Shown here: positions 1 to 7,604 of the stretch, piece after piece
Layout: each line of letters opens with the position of its first letter
Position numbering within the stretch: the stretch's first letter is position 1
Assembly: GCA_902984215.1 (NCBI GenBank)
Contig: CADWAF010004305.1
Coordinates: 1 to 14,982, forward strand
Direction of reading: 5' to 3'
DNA length: 14,982 bases
From: Willaertia magna
Lineage: Eukaryota; Heterolobosea; Eutetramitea; Acrasida; Naegleriidae
The notes under the pieces: generated by a model
The model's input: only the letters and a program-made list of their open reading frames with translations
Databases searched by the model: none
Told to the model about the DNA's origin: nothing
Made by a program: the position numbers and the translations under genes

Positions 1-333
1 AATTAGCTTTTGAAACTAAATTGTATGTATTTATTTTAAGTGAATAATAATTACTTATGTCTTTTGTTCTTTTAGTAAATTTAGAATTTTTAGAATGCAA
101 AAGTTCAATATGTTTTTTAATTTGTTGTAAAACAATTCACTTAATTTGTGCCTAAAATATATATTCTTGAATTGAACGTTCTGCATTTTTTGTTAAAATG
201 ATTTGTGAACTTGTTTACTATTACACAAAGTCTATAGTTAAGACTATTTTTTTTTCAATATTACCAGAGCATTTTCAAATTTGTTTAAATCGCTATTGTA
301 AAGTGTGTAGTAAGTGATAAAGAGTTGAAAGAA
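1..333. other. AT-rich stretch without a recognisable gene
   Basis: No open frame of useful length is seen on either strand. The stretch is made of T- and A-runs and could be the upstream region of the broken gene that starts near 334. No promoter motif can be supported. Confidence 0.5.
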
Positions 334-3300
334 ATGTCTGAAAATGTTAGTAAAATTAGTGTAATAGCTTTGTAAATAATTTAATAAATAAAGAACAATC
401 TAATATTCAAAATAACCACAACAATTTACAATCATTTATACAACAAATAATTTGTCAAATTCAACAAGGTGTTTTGAATGAATTATCATATAATGATATA
501 GAATATTTAATAAAATTAAATTATTTTTGTAATCTTTTTTATATTTATAATAATACTTTACAACAATCGTTTACAAACAATTATTATGAAGAAAGAGTGA
601 ATGAATTAAAATGCTTAATTGAAAAAAGAATAACTTTTAGAATGGTATTAAATTTAAATAAAGTTAATAGAAGAAATTAAATGTATTTTGATATTTTTAA
701 TAATGTAATTGGTGCAAAATTTATTTTATATTTAAGCTCAGTAAAATGTGATAGTTGTAAAGTAGATAATTATTATTTATTTAATAATAAATTAAATGAA
801 AACAAAACTAATAAATATATTAAGTTGACAGCTTATTAGAATAGTTTATTTTCACTATTAGCAACTAAATATTGGTTTACAAAGAAGTGGCAAAGAGAAT
901 TTAATGAAATTTAGAGAGCAGAAATTATAGATTTTAAAATAATTTATTTATCAGACAAAAAAAATTATTTGTAGAATTTTTTTATCAATATCAATTTTAT
1001 AATAAACATTTAAAAAGATGGCAATTTTTTTTTAAAAAAAATGTTTTTTTCTTTTTTAGAATTAAATGAGCAAACAAATAAAGAATTTGATATTTATAAT
1101 GTAATATTAGAAATTTTTAAAAATATTAAAGAAATAATTATAAAATTAAATTTTACAAATACCAATGTTAATTTTAATAATATTGAATTTTTAATAAATA
1201 ATAATTTTTATTTTAATGTTATTAATTTTTTAAATTTTATTAAAAATTTTATTTATGATTTACAAATTTTTTTAAGTAAATTAAATTTTTTTATAAATAT
1301 TTTAAATTTAAATCTAAATAATTTTATAAATATTAGAAAAATATTTGAAATCAATATTTTAAAATTATTTTCTAATTTTAATTTAAATTTTATAAATTTA
1401 TTTAAAAACTTTATTACTAAATCAAGAAAAGGTGAAAATATATTAATAGAAATTTTAAATTTAATTTCTAAAAATAAATTAAATAAAAATAATAAAATAA
1501 GAAAATGTTTATACAATTTAATAAATTTAACAATTAATAAATATACTTTTACTTCTATTTGAATTCAAACTAATATATATATATCTAAATATAGAAAATT
1601 AAAAACTTTTTATAATGAAAAATATAATAATAATAATTATTTTCCTTCAATAAATGAATTTGAAAGAATAAATGGAATATTAAAAATTTATATAGAAAAT
1701 GTTTCTCAATTTAAATTAATAGATAAAGAAAATGAAGGATGTATTAGTTTAAGTAATAGTGATATATTATTTAAAGAATTAATTAATATATATAATTTAA
1801 ATGATAACATAATTTTTATTAAACATGTATTTGATTCTAAAAAAAAATTAATTTTACACCAACAATTTATACTATTAATTTTATTTTACAAAAACAAAAA
1901 GTTAACAATATAATATTTATTACAATGTATAATTTAAATAAACAAGAATCAATTTTAAAAATAGATTCTTAGAAAACTTTAAAAGAAATATATTTATTAA
2001 AAAATTATAATAATTTAAAAATAATACATATTATTTCACCAGATTTAGCTGTTTTAAAATCAAATATTTATTTTACTGAAATTTAAAAAAATAATAATAA
2101 TTTTTTTACATTAAAAATACATTTATATTTATTTTTATTTAGATTGTTTAAAGATGATTTAAAAGTTTGTAATAAATTATTAAATGGTTATTTTTTATTA
2201 AATAAAAATACAAAAATTTTAAAAGTAAATTATTTTAAAGAAATATTTAATAATAATTTAAAAATGTCAACATTAAATTTAATAAAAGAAATTTTAATTG
2301 ATAATTTAATTAATTCATTTTTAATCAATACTAATAATTTACAAAATAAAGATAAAATATTATTATTAAATAGTTTACAAAAAAATATAAATAAACTTAC
2401 AAAAAATGATTTATTTTGTTTATTTTGTTTTATTAATAGAAATATAAAATATATTTTTTTACAATATTCAGATTTAAATATATGGAATTTTATAAAAGAT
2501 AATAATGATTATAAATTTTATCAAGGATTTAAAATTAAAAATTGTGTTATTTGTATAAAACACGCTTTAAGATAAGAATTAAATGATTTAATTAATTTAA
2601 TTTTATAACAAAAAGAAAAAGATTATATTTTTTTAGTAATTTATTTAATTATAATAATAATAAAAAATTTACAAAAAATAATATTTTATAATCTTTGGTT
2701 AATGAAGATAAAAAAGATTTATTTAAAAAAATTAAATTTTTTAATTTTAATTTAACACCAAGTAATATAATAAATAAAAATAATAATATTAATACAATTA
2801 TTTCATTTGATCAAATTTTATTTAAAGAAAGTGATTTAATTATTTTATTTCAAAATATTTGGTTACCTATTTTAAAAAAATATATACAAAATAAATTTAA
2901 TAATTTAAACAGTAGTACAATAATGGATATAAATATTATAGATAAAAATTTAAACAATAATATTATTTTACTGTCTTCAGAAATAAAAAATCTATGGAAA
3001 TTATTATTGAATAATTTAATAATTTTAAAATCAAGCACTGAAAAATGAAATGAATGAAAAATTAATAATTTTGAAAATCAAAAAGAAATATTTAAAAATT
3101 ATTGTAAATTATTATATATTTGTTTACCTAATAATAAAGTACACTTAATTATTCACATGTTATTTTTCATTTTTTTGATTTTTTTAATTATTTTAATATT
3201 TCGCCATTTAAATATAGAAATATAAATACTAAAGGAATTCATTGTTTACAAAATAAACAAAATAATTTAATTGGAAGAAATAATAAATTAAATTCTAGTT

Positions 3301-3526
3301 TAATGAAAAATATTTTTATTTATAATTTAAAATGTATTTTATGTAAAAATAATATTAAATATTTACAAAATATAGATACATTATGTATTAAATTTAGAGA
3401 TAAAGAAAAAAAAACGAAAAAAAAAGAAAAACAAACAATTTTAATAGTTCTTTGGATATTGATGAAAATAGTGATGAAGATATTTTTTTAGAAGAAAATG
3501 ATATTTTTGATTTGAGTGATGATTAA
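334..3526 (+). pseudogene. Decayed, extremely AT-rich gene of about 1,060 codons, family unknown
   Basis: A coding frame can be followed almost without gaps from an ATG at 334 (MSENVSKIS...) to a TAA at 3524-3526. It uses frame 334 to about 370, then about 370-1840, about 1841-2680, about 2690-3135, about 3140-3410 and about 3410-3526, each shifted from the last. Twelve in-frame stops interrupt it: TAA 678, TAG 837, 912, 972, TAA 1011, TGA 1560, TAG 1970, TAA 2084, 2573, 2606, TGA 3046, 3055. Chance sequence this AT-rich would have a stop roughly every ten codons, so the long open stretches show former coding. The product is rich in Asn, Ile, Leu, Phe and Lys. Near the end there are KGIHC, then LKCILCKNN, then an acidic tail (DENSDEDIFLEEND). 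KGIHC...CILC...LQNID loosely recalls an SP-RING (PIAS/Siz) finger, but the CP cysteine and the His are missing. Much lower GC than the intact genes to the right suggests a foreign or mobile origin (inference). I do not recognise the family. Confidence 0.6.
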
Positions 3527-3839
3527 TAATTAAAAATAATAATTAATACTGAACAATAATGTTTTCAATAAAGAATTTTTTGTAATTTTTGTAAAAAAAG
3601 GTAAAAAGGAAAAAACTTTTTTCTCTCAAAAGAGCCTTATTATATTAGCTTTGTATTTTTTTATCATACTAACAATGTCACAGTAAATTTATAATATTTG
3701 ATGGTTTCGGCATTTATATTTTTAAATTATTCTCTTTTTAGGTAATTAGTAATATGACTATTTTTTTTTATTGTTTTTGTTTAATTTGAAATAAAGGTTT
3801 AAACTCATATAATATAATGGTACACATACAAATGTATAG
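3527..3839. other. Non-coding spacer between the AT-rich pseudogene and the retroelement remnant
   Basis: No gene is seen. An AATAAA-type signal near 3568 could be a poly(A) signal of the plus-strand pseudogene. The 3' end of the minus-strand retroelement should lie here, but I could not find its terminal repeat or a tyrosine recombinase frame. Confidence 0.45.
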
Positions 3840-4509
3840 CTATGAGACTTCAAAAGTTGCAAGTTTAAACTTAATATTTTTCCTCCAACTGACATCAGTA
3901 GAGAGGCTATGGATTTTGTAATAAACATTTAATGCTTTCATTAATCTATCATAATTCTTTGATTTGATTTCTTTATCTAGAATGTCTATAAATTTTCTAG
4001 AAAGAAAATCTGCTTCTATATTGAGTTTCAAAAGAATATAATTGAATTTTTCTATTATAATTTGATATTCCAAAAAAAAGTTCATTATTCTTTTAACTAT
4101 TGTGTTCACTATTGAATTTTTTAAACCTTTTATAATCTAACTAATTGTTACTATGAAATTTAAAATGAATAATACTCTTTTCTTCATTAATTCTGTTTTA
4201 AAAAATTCTAATACTAACATAAAAGTTAGTAATTTTTTTATATTTATATGTAAGCTTTATTGTTCTGTATACTAAATGTGTTGAAAATAATGATAATCTA
4301 GTTTTTCATTAGCTTTATAATTTGAAGCATTTATGTAAAAAGTAGTAATTGAACTTAGTACTAAAAATATGTAACCATTTACTATTTCAATATTGTTTCT
4401 TATTCATAAAAGGTCTTGCATTAGTTCTTCTATAATAATAACATTCTTGTTGTATGTTTTAGTAACTAAAAAACTGAATACAATGATATATTTCCTTTAA
4501 ATAAATTTA
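3840..4509 (-). pseudogene. DIRS-type RNase H domain with post-RNase H segment, decayed
   Basis: One continuous minus-strand frame runs from about 4480 to the TAG at 3842-3840 with four internal stops and no frameshift: TGA 4406-4404, TAG 4274-4272, TAA 4259-4257 and TAG 4139-4137. In order it shows EELMQDLL[TGA]IRNNIEIVNG, the usual DLxWW...N linker before RNase H; ITTFYINASNYK, equivalent to the ITTDASNxGWGA start of RNase H, with the catalytic Asp changed to Asn; SLHINIKKLL; NSIVNTIVKRIMNFFLE; LNIEADFLSRKF, the closing NxxADxLSR motif; and STDVSWRKNIKFKLATFE, which resembles the DLFASRxN...F segment after DIRS RNase H. The first TGA stands where a Trp is conserved, and the TAG before YTEQ also falls where a Trp is common. 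RNase H would remove the RNA template during reverse transcription. The copy cannot be active. Gypsy-type RNase H also ends in ADxLSR, but LHINIKxLL favours DIRS. Confidence 0.72.
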
Positions 4510-4970
4510 AGCTTTTGTGATTTAAAAAAGGATTCATTTCTTGCTTATCTAAAAGACAAAATTGTTACCTTAAAAATTTTAGATATATTCAAAGCCAGTA
4601 ATAGTGTATTAAATGTTGTGTGGCTTTTAGAAAAAGAGAATGAACAGTTTGTTTTGTCTTCCGACAACTTAAATTCGTTACTTGTAGAAAATGTAGAAGA
4701 TTTAATAAAGATAAAATATTAGTTATTTGCTTTAAAGATAAACAAAAACGAGTTATTGTTAATCGTTTTAAGTCTTTGAAGTTGATTGCTTTAAAATTTG
4801 CCTACAAAATATTAAGTAATGATAGATTTCTCACCTTTTCGGATGTTCAAGAAAAGATAGAATTGTACTTTGATGATTATATGGTGAATGATGAAAATTC
4901 CTTTCAAGCTATACCATTATCGAAGAACAAAGTTAATGTTGTAAAAATAGAATTTAGTGAATGTGATTAA
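4510..4970 (+). pseudogene. Small broken ORF inside the nested insert, function unknown
   Basis: Frame 1 is open from 4501 to the TAG at 4720-4722 (KDSFLAYLKDKIVTLKILD, then VVWLLEKENEQFVLSSDN). It is continued by frame 3 from about 4695 to the TAA at 4968-4970 (ILVICFKDKQKRVIV, RFLTFSDVQEKIELYFDD, VNVVKIEFSECD). The A-rich junction GATAAAATATTAG probably hides a one-base shift. No ATG begins the frame inside the insert. The nearest, at 4483, lies outside and runs into a stop after five codons, so the N-terminus appears lost. AATAAAATAAA just after the stop could be a poly(A) signal. The alternation of hydrophobic strands and one helix vaguely suggests a PB1 or ubiquitin-like fold, which is a guess. 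Its base composition is less extreme than that of 334-3526. Confidence 0.4.
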
Positions 4971-5005
4971 TAAAATAAATATAGTTTTTCAATTATTTGT
5001 GTCAA

Positions 5006-5069
5006 AGTTGAGTGTGTAGAGTGAGTGAGTAGAGCGTTTAACTCTCAACTCAAAAACTAAAAATGAGTT
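5006..5069. repeat. Two overlapping hairpins near the right end of the nested insert
   Basis: AGTTGAG (5006-5012) is perfectly complementary to CTCAACT (5044-5050). AACTCA (5047-5052) pairs with TGAGTT (5064-5069). The two stems overlap and would compete. The loop of the first contains GTAGAGCG, which looks like the 3' side of a tRNA D-arm, but no complete tRNA can be folded here. Confidence 0.4.
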
Positions 5070-5102
5070 TAAGATTAAAAGTCCTCAATAAATCACAATG
5101 CT

Positions 5103-6038
5103 TTTAGTTGGTTTTATAATTTTTCTAATAATGATTTTCTTTTTCATAATAATATCCACCATAAAAGAGTTTATTTCAAAAATGATAGATTATACTTTGT
5201 TTTTTAAAATAGACACTATACCTTCCACAAAATTGAATATTATTCCAAATATTTTCAAGATTTATACTAAAACTAATTATGATTTTTTCAATTCTATAAT
5301 CAATCCAACCCTTTGTAATTCCTTTAAAATTATTTCTACCTATTTCTACAACTTTTTCTTGCACTTGTTGAAAACTACAAAATCATTTAAGTAATTTATA
5401 TACTGAATTTTTAATTTCCTTAAATGCCTTACAAAAATCAACATAGTTTTTTAAAAACAAAAAAATAATATACTTAATCTAAAAAGTAATACTTTATATT
5501 GATAGAATTAGTTTTCAAATGAAAACCCATAAAACTTTGAAACATAATTAGAAACAACTATATAGAAATAACTAAACTTTAAATTCCAAAAAACCATATA
5601 ATAATCCTTTTTTAACTACTTCTTTAAATTCTACATCATTGTGAGGATTATCTTTGGTTTTTCTAACTATTAGTTCAACCTCCTCATATTAATGCATAAC
5701 TTAAACTTTTTTTTCCTTTCTTTGGTACCACAATAATTAAACTTACCTACAATGATTGTTTTTAAACTTTCATAATAACCTTTTGTTGTAATAATTTTAA
5801 TAATTCTTTTTTCACAAAATTCATTTCCTCTAATATCCAATTAGATATATTTATATTTTTGCGATATATTTTTGAGTATAACATACTTTAATTTACGCTT
5901 TTTGCAAGAATATTGTAAATAAAGTTTGAAGCATCTATTTCTTTCTATTTTATAGCAAACATAGTCAACTTTTGTGCCACAATTATTGGAATAAAATTCA
6001 AATTTAATTGCTGTTATTATTATTATTGTTATTACTGT
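5103..6038 (-). pseudogene. DIRS-like reverse transcriptase, decayed and catalytically dead
   Basis: The remnant is read right to left with frame changes near 5690, 5575 and 5450 and stops at 5843 (TAA), 5510 (TAA), 5385 (TGA) and 5178 (TGA). In order it shows NEFCEKRIIKIITTKGYYES (the 'E..G.I..V...YS' start of the fingers), KKKFKLCINYEEVE (equivalent to GKxRxCIDYRxLN), EFKEVVKKGLLYGFLEFKV then SYFYIVVSN (equivalent to the KKGDxxTSLDLKDAFYHIPI block, with its Asp replaced), SKFYGFSFEN and FYQYKVLLFRLSILFF (equivalent to the KFLGFxxxxxxYQFxxLPFGLS block). The YxDD position reads IDYRIEKIIISF, so the catalytic Asp pair is gone. KKQSIIYHF and LFYGGYYYEKENH match the thumb-side 'KS...FLGF' motif. 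RT would copy element RNA into DNA. The overlap with the end of the Gag frame around 6004-6038 fits a DIRS layout. The frame stops at the nested insert. Confidence 0.7.
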
Positions 6039-7119
6039 TCACATTTGGTTAAAACTCTTAGTTGTAACTCTGTTGAACAGTTTGAAAATTATTGAGTTGA
6101 AATTGTTGACTAAATTGATTTTATTAAAACTCTAAATTTTTTCTTTTTGCACCACCTCTATAGTTGGAGTACATATTGTTATTGTTGTTGTTGTAATTAT
6201 TTCAATTCTTTCTAAAATGTTGTTGATTGTTTGAATAATTGTTATTATTAACATTCAATAATTGAACTAGTCTTTGTATTACCTGTTTCGTAATATTAAG
6301 TGTATTTCCATTATTCACATATTTCCTGTCCTTCTTTTTACCTTTGTAGGGGTTAAATTTATAGGTTTTAAAGGTATGCTTTACCAGGTCATTCATAATG
6401 TCTTTGTTTTCTTCTTTTTCATATAAAAATCCTTGGTCTAAAGAACATCTCCTTATGAGATTCAACATTAACTATTTTTTTGTCAATACAATCACTTGAT
6501 TCTTTTCTTCTTTTATTTCCATTCATATTACCCTGTTTATTATTATTAACAAACTTATCATCAATATTCTTAATAATATTTGTAAAATCTTTAGAATTAT
6601 TTAAACAACCTATTTGACCATTACAATAATAATTTACAAAATAATTTACAAAATAATTTTCAATTATTTGAAATTCTTCTGAACAATCAATTTTAAATTT
6701 TAAATAATAATTATTTTTACAAAAACATTTATAAAATTCTTTAGAAATATTAACTTTTAACAACGAGTTCCTAGATCAAAAAATTTATAACCTAGATTGT
6801 CTTTTAAAAAGTCAACGATATTGAATTTAAGGATAAAACTTTCATATTTATTTTTAATTTCTTGATTGGTTAAGTTATTTAAAATAATTGTAAAGTATAT
6901 TAAATTTTGATTATAATGTTTTAATTCATTATAATTTGATTTTAAAACGATATTATGATTTTCAATAATATCTTGAAATAAAGTATTTAAATCATGAATA
7001 GCATGTTGAATTTCATTGAATGTTGGTTTATTGTGTATCTTATTTAAGTTTTGATCAGCATATTTAAACGGATAATTAAAATCTTTATGTGTAACAGTAA
7101 TAGCCAAATCAATGGACAT
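6004..7119 (-). pseudogene. Gag-like ORF of the DIRS-like element, decayed, with Q/N-rich C-terminus
   Basis: It starts at ATG 7119 (MSIDLAITVTHKDF) and runs for about 370 codons to TAA 6006-6004. It changes frame near 6770 and near 6440. The N-terminal half is helical and Asn/Ile-rich (FNEIQHAIHDLNTLFQDI). The middle has Cys residues (CFCKNN, YYCNGQIGCLNN) without a CCHC knuckle, then a basic patch (GNKRRKES, NPYKGKKKDRKY). The end is an Asn/Gln-rich tail with NYRGGAKRKN. Stops in the tail (TGA 6204, TAA 6126, 6123, 6060, 6051) fall within Gln-rich sequence, as if CAA became TAA. I assign it as Gag from its position directly before RT, its basic nucleic-acid-binding-like C-terminus and the overlapping frames. 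There is no family motif that proves it. Confidence 0.55.
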
Positions 7120-7604
7120 GTTTGATCAATAGCTTAGTTGTTCAGTTAGTTGGTTGATTATTTTTAAATTGATTTATTTTGTTTATGAAAATCACACCTT
7201 CCTATGATGTGATTATTTTAAAAGTAGTTGTTATTTTTACATGTTTAATGAAATAACATTGTTGGCTAATGGATGGATGCAAAAAAAACATATTGTTGAG
7301 AAATGAGTGAGTTTGAGATATTAGGTATTTTCTAGTATAACAAAGCCAATTATTAGTTATAAATTATATCTTTATGTGTTTATAAATTCATTAAATTATT
7401 ATCTTAAAGTTAGTGCCTGGGGGAATAACCATTACAACAAACAAACCATTATAAACAAAAAAATAAATAACCAACCTTAAACGCTATTTAATGCAATAAA
7501 AAATAATTTTTTATTAGGTCTTTAATAAATCATTCTTATTAAATGCAATTCACTTCTGTCACATTAAAATTACAAAAACAATTAAAAAAAAAATTAAAAA
7601 AAAA
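7120..7604. promoter_or_regulatory. Leader region between the retroelement and the SKI2 gene
   Basis: No gene is seen in this 485-bp gap. It should hold the SKI2 promoter and 5' UTR, and the lost 5' terminal repeat of the minus-strand element. An inverted repeat AATCACA (7190-7196) / TGTGATT (7208-7214) could form a hairpin with an 11-base loop. Long A-runs lead into the ATG at 7605. A GC-richer patch, GTGCCTGGGGGAATAACC, lies near 7411. No TATA box or start site can be assigned. Confidence 0.4.

Larger units (their letters stand above)
4510..5102. mobile_element. Nested 0.6-kb insert with short inverted ends inside the retroelement
   Basis: The left end reads AGCTTTTGTGATTTA (4510-4524). 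The right end, read on the other strand from 5102, is AGCATTGTGATTTA. The perfect core TTGTGATTTA differs only by one base in spacing after AGC, and AGGA follows a few bases inside on both arms. TTTA lies directly outside both ends (4506-4509 and 5103-5106), a possible 4-bp target-site duplication. Removing the insert and one TTTA rejoins the minus-strand RT thumb region (...ENHY, NYKTN) with the linker leading to RNase H. The insert reads as coding on the plus strand, opposite to its host. No transposase is recognised. The inverted ends are short and AT-rich, so chance is not excluded. Confidence 0.45.
3840..7119 (-). mobile_element. DIRS-like retrotransposon remnant (Gag, RT, RNase H), interrupted by a nested insert
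   Basis: Three decayed coding blocks lie in the same minus-strand order as in DIRS-type elements: a Gag-like ORF (7119-6004), reverse transcriptase (6038-5103), and RNase H plus downstream segment (4509-3840). The RNase H block carries SLHINIKKLL and LNIEADFLSR, which match the DIRS-type pattern LHINIKELL...NxxADxLSR. The RT block carries a degraded FEFxYQ..PFGLS-like motif. A segment recalling DLFASRxN follows the RNase H, as in DIRS elements. No tyrosine recombinase or inverted terminal repeats were found, so the true ends are unknown and these limits are those of the coding remnants. The segment 4510-5102 is best read as a later insertion. Confidence 0.7.

Noticed and set aside
1253..1516. 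Minus-strand ORF of 87 codons in the AT-rich region
   Set aside because: It is the mirror of the plus-strand coding frame and is made of Phe/Ile/Leu/Lys from complementary AT codons.
334..3526. Organelle DNA or an element using TGA as Trp
   Set aside because: Two TGA codons at 3046 and 3055 read well as Trp, but TAA and TAG also interrupt the frame and frame changes occur, so simple TGA reassignment does not restore it. The flanking genes are nuclear with spliceosomal introns.
5001..5085. Complete tRNA gene
   Set aside because: GTAGAGCG resembles a D-arm end, but the matching GCTC strand, a proper anticodon arm and a TTC T-loop are not found.
5098..5394. Plus-strand hydrophobic ORF (98 aa)
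   Set aside because: It lies antisense to the RT remnant, whose minus-strand frames carry recognisable RT blocks. The hydrophobic composition comes from reverse-complemented Asn/Lys codons.
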